DNA of 64,000 nucleotides from Vulcanisaeta distributa JCM 11213 (GTDB taxonomy: Archaea > Thermoproteota > Thermoprotei > Thermoproteales > Thermocladiaceae), in contig BBCS01000001.1 of NCBI GenBank assembly GCA_001316125.1, positions 620,001-684,000 on the forward strand, written 5' to 3'. The translations under genes and the position numbers were made by a program. The notes under the pieces are model-generated. The model saw nothing but the letters and a program-made list of their open reading frames with translations, was not told where the DNA came from and made no database searches. Positions within the stretch are counted from its first letter, which is position 1; each line of letters begins with the position of its first letter. Positions 22,050-32,491 of the stretch are shown piece after piece.

Positions 22050-22738
22050 CTACTTCTCTATCGTCATGCACTGCATTGGGTATGGCGTGTAATAACCATT
22101 TGTCCAGTAACCTGGACCATAATTACTACTACCACTCACTACCCATTTAACATCTCCAGGCAATTGTAAGGCGCTTATCTTATTCATCCCATACTCATGA
22201 GCCATGTATGAGGCATAGGCATCCTGGAATAACTCTAAGTACTTAATATACGCGCAGGCCCTGGCGCATATTCAATTACACTATAAAGCTGAGCATAACC
22301 CACCGAGAAACCATTCAAATTGCTATAGACCAATTCATTCCATATGAGATAAAAATCAACCGTAACCATACCAAGTGAGTCGCCATAACTATATTCACCA
22401 TAAACAATTATGTACGTACCATTAAAATTAATTAGTCGATTAGTAGATCCTAAAAGCGCAAAGACCAGGTAAGAACATAAATCGCCTGGGTCCTTTGTTC
22501 CCTGCCCCTCAGTTAACGATAACGTGGGATTAAGGGCATTAATAACTTCTACTGATGGCTCGTTAATTCCCCCCCGAGCATTGATTATTAACTTTGTATT
22601 TCCCGTATTATTAATCGCATTTGCAGTTGAAGGTTTCGTATATAATCTCGGTAGGATTATGATGAATAAAACGCTAATGATTATTACGGTAATTGCTGAG
22701 GCGATTAATAACCACCGTAAACCATAACCCATATTCAT
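22050..22738 (-). CDS. Membrane-anchored exported protein, unknown (frameshifted)
   Basis: The protein of about 230 residues has one N-terminal anchor helix (WLLIASAITVIIISVLFIII) and an ectodomain with N-x-S/T sites. The printed frame fails near 22245; the neighbouring frame continues YLELFQDAYASYMAHEYG and ends near ...YTPYPMQCMTIEK at 22050. There is no recognised domain. It lies upstream of the truncated surface-protein fragment and may be its former operon partner. Confidence 0.55.
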
Positions 22739-22877
22739 AAAAGCCTCATTTCTGGTTAAGTTCTTACCTACCTTTTAAAGATAGCACCATGCAGTACTAA
22801 ACCAAGCCTTATCCGAGATCACGGAAATACCTTTCATTAATAAGGATAGAGGTAGGTATTATGCGGGAGTGAGATAT

Positions 22878-23195
22878 TCACACCCTAATTAACTTACTGA
22901 ACCTCTCATAATAAGCCAGCTTGTCCGGTGTCCTCACGTGGATCTCGAAGGGAGACCCAATACCTGCCTTCCACAGCCTCTCGAGAATAATCCCTGGATT
23001 AACATTTGTTATCACCAACACATCAATATCACTCGATAATGCGTACCTATTTTCAGCAACAGAACCGAATAAATAGACCTCGGCATTGGGATCTATGGAC
23101 TTAACAACCTCCTTAATAATACGTAAGTACTTATCGAGATTCCTAAATACATCCTGCCTCCTCCTGGCATCCTCAATTAAATAATCATAATTCAC
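22878..23195 (-). CDS. Minimal nucleotidyltransferase (MNT) protein
   Basis: This 105-residue protein has the nucleotidyltransferase core VYLFGSVAENRYALSSDIDVLVI, with the GS and D-x-D metal ligands. It overlaps the upstream HEPN gene by 11 bases. MNT/HEPN pairs are among the most common toxin-antitoxin-like modules in archaea; in characterised pairs the MNT partner adds AMP groups to the HEPN toxin. Whether this pair acts so is inference. Confidence 0.85.
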   Translation of the reverse strand: MNYDYLIEDARRRQDVFRNLDKYLRIIKEVVKSIDPNAEVYLFGSVAENRYALSSDIDVLVITNVNPGIILERLWKAGIGSPFEIHVRTPDKLAYYERFSKLIRV

Positions 23196-23574
23196 TATTC
23201 ATTATTTCACTAACAACCTTAATTAATCTTTCAGCCTCTTCCTTCGTATATTCCCTTGGCACATATCTAGCACCAATATAGGCATCCTCAAGCACGCCTA
23301 GTTCGAATAAATACTTGTCTAATAACTCATTCACAATGTGCTTTTTATCACTCGGTGCAACATCACGTAAAAACTTAAGTAAATAACGTACACTGTGCGT
23401 CCGTGGATATTGAGCACCATACTCAAGAATCTTCGCTTTTAAGAATAATTGAAGGGCTTGTTCAAGGTTAAAAATGGCTAAGTCATACATCTCATTTTCT
23501 ACTTGAAAATTAGCCGTCCTTAGGAAATCCCTAGCCCTCCTAATTAACGTATTAATCTCCTCCCTAACACCCAT
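23185..23574 (-). CDS. HEPN-domain protein
   Basis: A 129-residue all-helical protein with the HEPN pattern: REEINTLIRRARDFLRTANF, DLAIFNLEQALQLFLKAKIL, PRTHSVRYLLKFL, and a last helix EEAERLIKVVSEIM. It belongs to the group paired with MNT proteins whose members often lack the full R-x4-6-H RNase motif; here only H in RTHSVR is seen. It is the first gene of the pair and ends inside the MNT start. Confidence 0.83.
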   Translation of the reverse strand: MGVREEINTLIRRARDFLRTANFQVENEMYDLAIFNLEQALQLFLKAKILEYGAQYPRTHSVRYLLKFLRDVAPSDKKHIVNELLDKYLFELGVLEDAYIGARYVPREYTKEEAERLIKVVSEIMNSEL

Positions 23575-23602
23575 TTTATCCGCATCACCATACCAAGTCT
23601 AG

Positions 23603-25194
23603 TTAAAATAAAAGTAACCTCCTTGAGCCATACCCACCACCTCCTGGTGTTTCGATTATCACCTCATCACCTGGTTCCAGGTCTATTGTCGCCTTGCTCG
23701 GTAGATTAATGACCCCCCCACCATTACTCCTCCTAACGGTGACCTTACCTGGCGACCCGTCATCACCACCCCCCCACAGGCCCCCCCATGGCCTTGTCCT
23801 AAACCTCTCAGCCATTATTGATAGTCTCGCCTTAGTTAATACCTTAAATGACCTGACTATGCCGTCACCGCCCCCCCTATACGAACCATCACCACCACTT
23901 CCCTCCCTAATCCTATACCCAGTGAATAATAGTGGGTATTGCCTCTCGGCGATTTCGATGGGGGGGTGTTTAATGTGTTCGTCATATTAACATGAACACC
24001 ACTCACGCCTGGCTTGCCCGGCCTACCGCCAGTACCACCGCCAATCGTTTCGTAGTACGCCCAGTACCCTCCATTGGGTAGTGTCCCGCCTATCATTACA
24101 TTCATCATGGTTCCGGACCCAGCAGCCGGCACTCTATTGGGCAGTGCCTTAGCCAATGCCTTAAAGACTACGTCCGCAATCCTCTGCGTCGTCTCGACAT
24201 TGCCACCACTCACTGGCGCAGGCTTCCTTGGGTTAACGAGTGTACCCTCGGGCGCTATGACGTTTATAATGCTGTAGAAGCCCTCGTTAGTTGGTATATC
24301 ACTTTGTATCAATGATCTTATTACAAATGATACTGCGGAGAATGTTACGCCGTAAACAGCGTTTATTGGCGCCTCAACCTGACCATGAGTACCACTGAAG
24401 TCAGCCTTAACACCCTCCTCACCTACCTCCACGGATACCTTAATCGGCAGTAATTCATCATTAAGCTCCATGTAATCCACCGCATCATAAACACCCCCCC
24501 TGGGCCACTTACCAATCTCCATCAGGGCTAACTTCCTGCCGTACTCGATACCCTCCCTCCACGCATTAACGACATTATCAATGCCGTACTTCTCCACCAA
24601 CTCCCTAACCCTGGCAACCCCCCCAACCCTATTCGCGGCCAATTGAGCCGTTATATCGCCAATAGCAGTCTCCGGAGTCTTGAAATTGCTAAGTATTACA
24701 TTGAGTATGTCACGCTGTAGCTCACCCTTAATCATAATCCTGACTGGTGGTATTATCAAGCCCTCCTCATAAATTGTCCTAGCACTGGGATTAATACTAC
24801 CAGGCACCGGCCCACCTACATCGACGTGGTGTGCCTTATTAACGACGTAGCCAATGAGTTTATTGCTTACGTATATCGGTTCCATGATCATGACATCGTT
24901 TAAATGCGTACCTGATATGTACGGGTCATTGAGTAGCACAGCATCACCAGGTCCAAGCTCAATACCCTCCCTACTAAGCCAATTAAGTAGGTTCTTAACA
25001 CCAACCCTGAAGGAGCCTAGGTGCACCGGTATGTGTTCCGCCTGAGCCACGATATTGCCCTCCGAATCCGTTATCGCACAGCTGTGGTCCATCCTCTCGC
25101 GAATATTCGGTGAGAAGGCCGACCTACGCAGTGCAACGCCCATTTCCTCGGCAATGAATACCGAAGCCCTAAACACGAGTTCCCACGAAACCAT
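23603..25194 (-). CDS. hyuB: Hydantoinase B/oxoprolinase-family subunit (frameshifted, no HyuA beside it)
   Basis: A protein of about 530 residues. [24 protein letters not shown] and [12 protein letters not shown] open the HyuB domain; [19 protein letters not shown], the [10 protein letters not shown] loop and NMTNTLNTP follow, and the C-terminus ends in [15 protein letters not shown]. HyuB works with HyuA in ATP-dependent opening of hydantoin or oxoproline rings. No HyuA gene is adjacent on either side. Breaks fall at the G7 at 23959 (five or eight would restore [14 protein letters not shown]) and near 23865. Confidence 0.88.
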
Positions 25195-25276
25195 CTTGAG
25201 TATATTTCTTCAAATCCCTAATAAAGCATTGCCATGGGTAGGTTTAAATAATTAAGTTCGACTTCCATACTAGTGC

Positions 25277-25975
25277 ATGGGCTCTGATTTAAGGAAGGAG
25301 CTTTTGAGACTACTTAAGGAGGATGAGGAGTTTAGGTATGCGGTAATGGGATTATTAGGCATTAGTGATCTTAAGTCCTCAGTGGACAACCTAGTTAAGG
25401 CCATAACTGACTTGAAGGATATTGTTGCTAAGCAGGGTGAGAAAATAAGCGAGCTAAGGAAAGCCGTGGAGGTACTCGTTAAATCTCATGATGAGCTTAA
25501 GAAGATCGTGGAAGCATTGAGCAAGGACGTTAGGAGGCATGGTGAAGTCATAATCGTTATGCAGACTAGTATTGAGAAGTTGACATCCTCAGTAACGGCA
25601 TTGGGCTATAGATATGGGCTTTTCACGGAGGAGGCCTTTAGGGAGTCCATTAAATACCTAGTCAGTGACCTGCTCAAGGTTTATGAGGTTAGGCATTGAA
25701 CTTACTACGACAGCGACGGCGTAGTATTCGGTCACCCCCCCTCGGTCATTGACGTAGACGTTCTCGTTAGGGATAATGAGCACATACTCGTTGAGTATAA
25801 GGTGAGTATTGACTGTGGTGACGTGGCTGAACTATTCAGGGAGGGAGTCTTCTATGAGAGGGTTAATAAGGTGAAGCCGAGGTTGCTCATTGTTGGTCCG
25901 GTAATTAGGAGGAGGGCTCTTGAGTTGGCTAGGGGGGGGTTGGGTATTGAGGTTAGGGCTTCTGAGGTTATTTAA
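25277..25975 (+). CDS. Coiled-coil plus PD-(D/E)XK nuclease-like protein (DUF3782 type) with in-frame TGA
   Basis: The first 140 residues form a coiled coil (LKSSVDNLVKAITDLKDIV and onward). An in-frame TGA at 25697 follows ...KVYEVRH, and the same frame continues TYYDSDGVVFG, SVIDVDVLVRDNEHILVEYKV, and GPVIRRRALELARGG. The D...EYK order is a PD-(D/E)XK catalytic core as in the archaeal DUF3782-type proteins, whose linker often has W at this point; TGG to TGA would explain the stop. A G8 near the end lies in frame. Substrate unknown. Confidence 0.72.
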
Positions 25976-25978
25976 TCA

Positions 25979-27211
25979 CTACTCAATTACCGTTACTCCT
26001 CCACGCATTGGTTTTGGGTTGGGGGGGAAGAACCTCCTGTATAGGGCTATGTTTATGACATTAACAATGAAGGCTATGGCGAATGGAACGGGTATTGGCA
26101 GGTAATCAAGCATTGGACCTGCCACCGTCGTCGCAGTCGCCGATGGCAGTAATCGTGATGCCTGGTTAACACCGGACACTGTTGACCTACTGCCCCCCCT
26201 GCCCACCAGCTCCATCATCAATGCCTGCTGTGGAGCTAGTGATGAAACCCTAAACATCACGTAAACCACGTACGTGGTTACAGCCAGATAAAGAGTTGTT
26301 GAGAAGGGGATTAGTATTAGGGCGATTGTTGATATTATCCTCGGGATTATAATGGCATCCCTAAGCCCGAAAATCCTCGAGAGGACCGGCGCCGTGAGTG
26401 ACGCGAAGGCCGCGGCGAGGCCACCAACGAAGAATATATCGCCAACAACACCATTGCTCACGTGAAGGACCATCTTAAATATTATTGGTAGGAATGGCGT
26501 TATTAATCCCTGGGCCGTACCATTCAACACACCAACTATTGCGAACCTCTTTATGTACGTTAAATCCCTCCTCACCTGCTGGGCCATGGTCTTAGAGTTA
26601 GTGCTTGGATCATCATTAATACGCTGTTTAGGCCTATGCTCCTCCCTAATTGGTAATACCACGAATAGGCTAATGGCTGATAATGCAAGAGCCGCGTAGA
26701 ACGCATCTCGATAGCTGAGGTTAGCCAGTAACGCTCCAATTGCCGATGCCGTTCCAGAGACTAGGTTGAATACTGCGTATACCATGGACCTATCCATGCC
26801 CTCCGTCTTATCGGCCAACATCGCCGTTTGGACCGGCGCCGCCACAGCACCAACACTGCCGCTTGCCAGCGCACCCGCCGTCCCAAAACCACCCAATGCC
26901 GCAGCAAGTAGGAGTAGTGGGTAGTATCTGGTGATTAGGAGTATTGCCGTGGCTATTGGTAGGAAGGCGAGCGTGAGCAGCAGGATTACCTTCCTACTAT
27001 ATTTATCGCCCAACCTACCAAATAATAGTGAGAGAAGGGGGGGTGCTGTGAACGCACCAACGCCAAAGAATATACCAACCTCAGTGAGTGTCAAGTGGAG
27101 GTAGTAATACAGGTAAAGCCCAGTAACCACGCCAAGTGCGCCGCCAGCCACACTCCTCAATCCCCCCCTGGAAGCAAGGAGTAACCATACGTCCCTATCC
27201 CAATTGCACAA
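25979..27211 (-). CDS. Major facilitator superfamily transporter
   Basis: An intact 410-residue, twelve-helix MFS permease. The loop between helices 2 and 3 carries the MFS motif GRLGDKYSRK, and a half-repeat GDIFFVGGLAAAFASL follows the central loop near residue 205. Substrate is not evident from sequence. Gly-Gly pairs at SRGG and GRGG come from C7 runs. It converges with the nuclease-like gene, stops four bases apart. Confidence 0.88.
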   Translation of the reverse strand: MCNWDRDVWLLLASRGGLRSVAGGALGVVTGLYLYYYLHLTLTEVGIFFGVGAFTAPPLLSLLFGRLGDKYSRKVILLLTLAFLPIATAILLITRYYPLLLLAAALGGFGTAGALASGSVGAVAAPVQTAMLADKTEGMDRSMVYAVFNLVSGTASAIGALLANLSYRDAFYAALALSAISLFVVLPIREEHRPKQRINDDPSTNSKTMAQQVRRDLTYIKRFAIVGVLNGTAQGLITPFLPIIFKMVLHVSNGVVGDIFFVGGLAAAFASLTAPVLSRIFGLRDAIIIPRIISTIALILIPFSTTLYLAVTTYVVYVMFRVSSLAPQQALMMELVGRGGSRSTVSGVNQASRLLPSATATTVAGPMLDYLPIPVPFAIAFIVNVINIALYRRFFPPNPKPMRGGVTVIE

Positions 27212-27276
27212 TCGATATCAAAATCAAATCCCTTAAAAATCAGATTCTCCGTAAGTCAATCATTAAGCAGCCCCCC

Positions 27277-27913
27277 CTAGCCGCCAATACCCAATTCCCT
27301 CTCAATAGTCCTCTTAACATCACCCAGGCCCATAAGCATTAATATTACACCCACAATCCCTATTATGGCCGCTATAATATTTGGTGATATCAATATGAAT
27401 ACGGTCACGATGGTTATGATCACGCCAACTCTTAATCTGTCAGCGTTGAATTCCGAGCCAAGCCTATAAAACGCAATCAGAACTAACACGTACAGCACCA
27501 ATGCAACAATACCATTCATAACACGAAGTAGGAGGAACGCCACCAATGACTCATTAACGAGGGCTAAATAAAGGCCTTCAGCAAAGGAGTAACGGACTCA
27601 TTAAAAGCAGTACCTTAATGCCCAGCATACCAATACCATACCTCGCCCTATCAGCCCTTACTAACTCATTAAATCCCCCCTATACATATAATAATAGAGT
27701 ACTGGCACACCAATCGCCACACCAGCTATCTGAAGTATTCCGTAATCACGTATCATGAGACTGACCGATGTAAGGCCTAGGAAGTTTAATACCGGGGGAT
27801 GTAATGCCGTACATTAGGCTAAGCTCAATACCTATATACATACCATCTTGAATCCTGGTGATCCCATTATAAATCAGCTCCAGCTTTTCCCTACCCATAG
27901 ATGCATCACGCAT
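27277..27913 (-). CDS. DUF973-like membrane protein, frameshifted tandem copy
   Basis: The intact C-terminal frame (90 codons) has two membrane helices and ends GLGDVKRTIERELG. Upstream pieces in other frames read LIYNGITRIQDGMYIGIEL, DYGILQIAGVAIGVPVLYYY and VRADRARYGIGMLG. These line up with YQGVSRIFDGYIAGIGL, the GVIGFPFTFFFMYRGF segment and ARADKGRYGIGTFG of the next gene, so this is its tandem paralogue with several frame breaks. Unlike most breaks here these are not all in G/C runs, so real decay is possible. Confidence 0.6.
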
Positions 27914-27928
27914 TTGAAATCACCATAA

Positions 27929-28576
27929 TCACTTAGGCGTTATCTGCGTCTCGATCTTCTTCTTGACCTCGTTAAGGCCCACGAGAATTAGTACAAAGCC
28001 TACAAGGCCTATAATACCCCCCCCTACGATATCAATCATAGGTATGGCCGAGAGTACTGTGGCGAATAGTGAGATAACAATGCCGGCGGTTAGGTAGCCC
28101 ACGTTGAAGTAGTCACCAAGTCTGTACAGGGCTATGTACATGAGTAATTCAAATACGAAGCCGACAATAATCGTCACCACACCCATAACTAAGAAAATAG
28201 GGTAGGAAATACTTAGTACGAGAAGCAATGCGCCCTCTGGAATGAGAACCAGGTTTAATGCTAATGAACCAATGGCACCAAACGTGCCAATGCCGTACCT
28301 ACCCTTATCCGCCCTCGCCAGATAGGTAAAGCCTCTGTACATGAAAAAGAAAGTGAAAGGAAAGCCTATAACACCAATTACTATGAAAAATATGCCGAAA
28401 TTATGTATGAGGGCGGTAACATTATCATCACTGGCAAGGATGATGACCACGAGAATTATGATTAATAATACACCCAGCCCTATACCCGCTATATAACCAT
28501 CAAAGATCCTAGAAACACCCTGATAAAGATAAGTCATCCTTTCCTTATCATTACCACCCTGCCCTTCATTAGCCAT
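27929..28576 (-). CDS. DUF973-like polytopic membrane protein
   Basis: An intact 215-residue protein with six hydrophobic segments, a soluble N-terminus and ALYRLGDYFNVGYLTAGIVIS followed by GLVGFVLILVGLNEVKKKIE. This pattern matches the crenarchaeal DUF973-type family of unknown function. It is adjacent to a broken paralogue and probably co-transcribed. The upstream stretch is AT-rich (TTTAAGTTTTAG near 28588-28600), giving a TATA candidate for the ATG at 28576. Confidence 0.65.
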   Translation of the reverse strand: MANEGQGGNDKERMTYLYQGVSRIFDGYIAGIGLGVLLIIILVVIILASDDNVTALIHNFGIFFIVIGVIGFPFTFFFMYRGFTYLARADKGRYGIGTFGAIGSLALNLVLIPEGALLLVLSISYPIFLVMGVVTIIVGFVFELLMYIALYRLGDYFNVGYLTAGIVISLFATVLSAIPMIDIVGGGIIGLVGFVLILVGLNEVKKKIETQITPK

Positions 28577-28648
28577 TACTGTATAATGTTTAAGTTTAAG
28601 TTTTAGGTATTTAAGAATTATTTAAGAATTCATAAATTGTGACGCTAA

Positions 28649-30081
28649 TCATAATGCCAGCAACAGCTTAGGTAATCTACATGTTAGTATTTCGTAAATT
28701 ACTGGGCGTAATTCGCGGTTAACGACCTCGCCTAATGGCTTGTTATTGCTTAACTTGAGTAATTGAATTAATTGGTTGACGAGGTTCCCAAGCATCATCA
28801 ACCTCGTACTTACGTAATCGGTACTTATAGAATCCCTCCTACCCAGGAGTAATTCTATTAATTCCTTAAGGAATCTATGAACCTCCCCCCCACCATCACC
28901 ATCATTAATAACCTTAAATGCCTCATCAAACCTACCAACTCCAATTAGAAGTACAGCCATTAACAGCCTTACCTTACTTAGGTTAGCATTATCATTAATT
29001 GATGAGTAATACCTAAGCGAATCATATAGGCTCCAACCACCTATTAACTCAAGATGCCGTGAGTAATCAGTACAGCCCATGTTACTAAGTATTGTTGATT
29101 TCACGTAATTATGAATAGATGATGCAGTAAATGATTCCTCACCCAGCCTAACGGATTCATTTAAAACACTTAGGAAGTAGCGGGATGCCTCAGCGTAGTT
29201 ACCCATCATGTAATTAACAACCCCCCCCAGCCTATCCATGATCTCCAGCGCCGCACGGCGCTTGGTCATTCCATCCATGGTGCATTTATTTAAGGTGCTT
29301 AAACTCTCGTTTAAGTCACTAATCGCTTCCTCATAATTACCCATGCCAGTTAATGCCTGAGCCTTAGTATTTAGCAACCTAACTCTTAAGTAACACGTGA
29401 CCTCATCTATCACGTTAGGCAAAGCCCTCAAGCCATCATCAATAAAACGTAGACCCTCCCTGAAGTAATTGCGACTAACGAAACCATCACCAACATGAAG
29501 CATTAACCCAACGTAATCAATAATGCAATTCTTGATCAATTCCTTATTAATCGACATGGCCTGGCCGATAAATGGCATTAAACCTAATGGGTCGGTCTTC
29601 CTCACTGCGTAGCTTAATCCATCAATGGCACTACAGTAATCTCCAGTCTTAAGTCCAATAATGAATGCCCTAACCCCCCCATACTTACGGGCAAGCTCGG
29701 CAACGTTGGACTCAAAACCAAACCTGGCAAGTCTAAGGCACACCTCGAGAACCTCCTTGGAGACATCTCTAGGGAAGTTAGGTACTCAGCATACCTATAG
29801 CCATACTCGGCAATGGCGACATCCCTCTCAAGGCTACGTGGTTTAGCCCTATAATACTCATAGAGCCTACCATACGCCTCAACATCGCAATTGATGCCCG
29901 AGGCCTCCTTAATACCCGCTTCATTAAGCCTAACAGTATTGCCCTCCATGGTAATCAACCCACTCACGGAGCCCAACACATCATTGACCGAAACCCCAAG
30001 AATACCCGCTAATTCGTTAACATCTACGGCCTCTAATATCGAAAGAACCTTAATGATTAACTCCCTTAAACCGCAGGGCAT
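28649..30081 (-). CDS. TPR-like helical-repeat protein with N-terminal winged helix (frameshifted)
   Basis: Two frames join near 29770 into a protein of about 480 residues. The first 60 residues look like a winged helix (LREL, LSILEAVDVNELAGILGVSVNDV). The rest is helical repeats of TPR kind, such as LNTKAQALTGMGNYEEAISDLNES and YMMGNYAEASRYFLSVL. A DNA-binding head on a repeat scaffold suggests a regulator, but no specific family is recognised. A GGG at residue 300 comes from a C7 run. Confidence 0.6.
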
Positions 30082-30186
30082 TACTTATCAGCGGTAAGCA
30101 TTAATCAAACCCTTATTAAAGCTACCATTACCTAAGCCCCAACCCAAAGTAAATGTTACTTGAAAACTCCTGCCTAACTACATCGA

Positions 30187-30590
30187 TTAAACCTGTATGA
30201 TTGGCAACCTAGCCTTGACGTCGTTGATGTCGATTCTGACTTCGTGGAATCCATTTACATGGAGAAAATACGCGGTATCCCAGGCCCTCCATACCTTATC
30301 GCCCAGTCTACGTGCGGCCTTGTCCAGTAGGCTCACGGTCCACCTGCCCTTGCCTAGGGCCTCCCTGGCTCATCAAGGCCCTTGGCAATCGCCAAAGCCT
30401 TAATGGCCTCCTCCACGGACTTATACAACTTCTCACTACTCTGGATGATATCACCTTTACTAATAAGATTGAGGCCCTCGTTAAACATGGCTATCGCCAA
30501 TTCAGCATGTTTCCTGGCCTCATTAAATCCCTGACTCATAACCAAAAGTCTATGAGAAACATTCTTGATAAGCCTTTTCTCCTGCCACAC
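30187..30590 (-). CDS. PaREP1-family protein (frameshifted)
   Basis: The protein of about 134 residues has the PaREP1 pattern NEARKHAELAIAMFNEGL, LYKSVEEAIKALAIAKGL, then in the next frame ALGKGRWTVSLLDKAARRL and AYFLHVNGFHEV. PaREP1 proteins are multi-copy helical proteins of Thermoproteales, distantly HEPN-like, with unknown function. The break is near 30362. The gene at 50746-51162 shares KALAI.GL and GHWTNQLITSAVMRLSDK in the same order. Confidence 0.7.
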
Positions 30591-30604
30591 TTATAATGGC
30601 TTTA

Positions 30605-31180
30605 TCAACCACACCTAATGGGTAATTTGAGGCCCGGCGCGTATAGGCCGAGGACCTCACGGCCATACTTAATCACGTATATCCAACGCAGGCCCTCAGT
30701 TGCATAGAGGAAGACGTTCATGTGCCTACCATTGATCAGGAATAGCCCCATGCCGAGTGGGCCGTAGGCGAAGCCATCAATCCTCATGGCCTGCGTAACA
30801 TTAACAACGCATATGTCCGCCTCGGTCAGGTTCACGGTATAGGTGCCCGTGGGTAGGTACAGGGTTAGGGTATTATTGATTATGGAATAGCCGTACTTAC
30901 CAGGGAGCGTGATTAATGGACCAAGTATGTCTATCACAATAATAACGACCAGGGCAATCAGAACTATGTATATACCAAGCATTATACGCTTCCTATAAGC
31001 CCTCCTCATACCCTCATCCCTGACCAAGCCCTTAGCACCCAGTAGCAGGATTATTAGGATCATTAATGGTATCATCATTGGTAGTACGGCTGTTAAGAGC
31101 AGATTATTTAGTAGTATGTTCCAATTACTCATGATGAGCCTAAAGATATCCCACGAGGTTATGTAGAAGCTCTCCATCAT
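30605..31180 (-). CDS. Membrane protein translationally coupled to the radical-SAM gene
   Basis: An intact 191-residue protein with two or three membrane helices in the first 90 residues (LLLTAVLPMMIPLMILIILLL and IYIVLIALVVIIVIDIL) and an outer beta domain with one N-x-T. Its ATG-ATG start overlaps the TGA of the radical-SAM gene, so the two are translated together. No known domain is recognised. A role in handling the enzyme's product at the membrane is inference from coupling. Confidence 0.6.
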   Translation of the reverse strand: MMESFYITSWDIFRLIMSNWNILLNNLLLTAVLPMMIPLMILIILLLGAKGLVRDEGMRRAYRKRIMLGIYIVLIALVVIIVIDILGPLITLPGKYGYSIINNTLTLYLPTGTYTVNLTEADICVVNVTQAMRIDGFAYGPLGMGLFLINGRHMNVFLYATEGLRWIYVIKYGREVLGLYAPGLKLPIRCG

Positions 31181-32158
31181 AGTAGGTCATCAATATCCCT
31201 ATTACTTAGTAACGCCTTAAAAAGCTCCTCCTTCCTAAGGGACAGCTTAACCAGGGAATCCCTATACTTAGTCACCAATAGGTAACACGCCTCGCACGTG
31301 TTGGCTACATCCTCGTCAGGATTCAACTTAGCCAACAACGACTGCGGCCCCCCCTAACGAACAAGTACCAGGCAAGGGCATTCCTATAAAACCTATTAAT
31401 TATTGAACGTAGGTCCTCACTAACGACATTACCAATGACGAAGAACTTACCATAATCCGTATTAGGCATTGCGGCATGACCGCAGCAGATGGTTACGGAA
31501 CCGTCCGGGTGTATGGCTAGGGTACCCACGTGCGGGCATCCGCCCTTAATCTCGGATGGCTTATAACGCGGAACCAATGACCTAAGCACTGCAGCACGGC
31601 CTATGGGTGTGGCGAAGTCCTCCTGGAAAAATACCTTGTCTTCAACATCCTTAAAGACCTCCCTTAAACGTGCGGTGGTTATTTCGGAACCTATAACCTT
31701 GGCCGTGCCAACTACCACGGTCAAGCCCAAATCTAATGCCGCCCTAACGGCGTTAACCACGTTGTAAAACCCACCAAACCTCCTGAGGAAGACCATGTGA
31801 AAGTCGTCAACGGAGATATTCAACTCACGAAGCCCTAAACCTTTAACTCGCCAAGGAACTCCCTAGCCTTATCATAAGTCCTGGCCCACCAGGCATTCGT
31901 CACGAGCCTCGTTATGAAACCCCTATCACTAGCGTATTTAATACCAAACCTGAGATGCACAGGATGAAGCGTCGGCTCACCACCAGTGAACACAATAACT
32001 CGGATACTAGGCACGTAATAGGCCTCATCAATGACCTTCCTAAGAACGTCAATAGGCAAAACCTCAGGTATCAGACGCGGCGAAGCATTCACACTACAGT
32101 GCTGGCATTGAAAATTACAGCCATAAGAATAAAGAATACCTAACGTTCTTACTAACAT
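31177..32158 (-). CDS. Radical SAM enzyme with SPASM-like C-terminus (frameshifted)
   Basis: About 325 residues. The N-terminus has the radical-SAM cluster motif YGCNFQCQHC (C-x3-C-x2-C), VIVFTGGEPTLHP for SAM binding, then LNISVDDFH. After breaks near 31829 and 31352 it continues with GGCPHVGTLAIHPDG and TICCGH, and ends with NTCEACYLLV, cysteines placed as in SPASM/twitch auxiliary-cluster domains of peptide-modifying enzymes. ATG 32158 or GTG 32167 may be the start. A small hydrophobic protein gene is 30 bases upstream and a membrane gene overlaps the end. Family: peptide maturase-like; substrate inferred only. Confidence 0.8.
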
Positions 32159-32188
32159 AGTAATCACTTTTATTACTACCTTCCCTGA

Positions 32189-32485
32189 TTAAGTTATAAC
32201 ATCAGGCACCACCACCGCAAAAACTACAGCAACCGCAGCTGCAAAAACAGCATAATACGCGCCAAATTCAACAAGTCCGGCGACCTGAATAGCTGCAGCA
32301 CCTGCATTGCCAAGAACTAAATTATAAATTTCGATAACATAATTCTGAACAGAAACCACATCTTGCTGCGGCTGTTCATTAATGCTGTCATTCATGGAAG
32401 GTATTACTGCATAAATAGTATTTATCACATCTATATTTTCATTTAAAGTGAAATTATTAATACTAAAAATAACGTTGTTACTCAT
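32189..32485 (-). CDS. Small protein with Ala/Val-rich C-terminus; candidate precursor peptide
   Basis: A 98-residue protein with a polar N-terminal half (residues 1-55) and a C-terminal half of almost only A, V, F, Y, G and I (GNAGAAAIQVAGLVEFGA then YYAVFAAAVAVVFAVVV), ending PDVIT. There are no cysteines. AGGTGATG stands just before the ATG. It lies six bases after the exported-protein gene and 30 before the radical-SAM gene. It could be a leader-core precursor for radical-SAM modification (for instance epimerisation), or simply a small tail-anchored membrane protein. Confidence 0.55.
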   Translation of the reverse strand: MSNNVIFSINNFTLNENIDVINTIYAVIPSMNDSINEQPQQDVVSVQNYVIEIYNLVLGNAGAAAIQVAGLVEFGAYYAVFAAAVAVVFAVVVPDVIT

Positions 32486-32491
32486 AATACA

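Noticed and set aside
25697..25699. TGA as selenocysteine or as a reassigned Trp codon
   Set aside because: Many genes here end in TGA and no selenocysteine element is visible; error or mutation is simpler.
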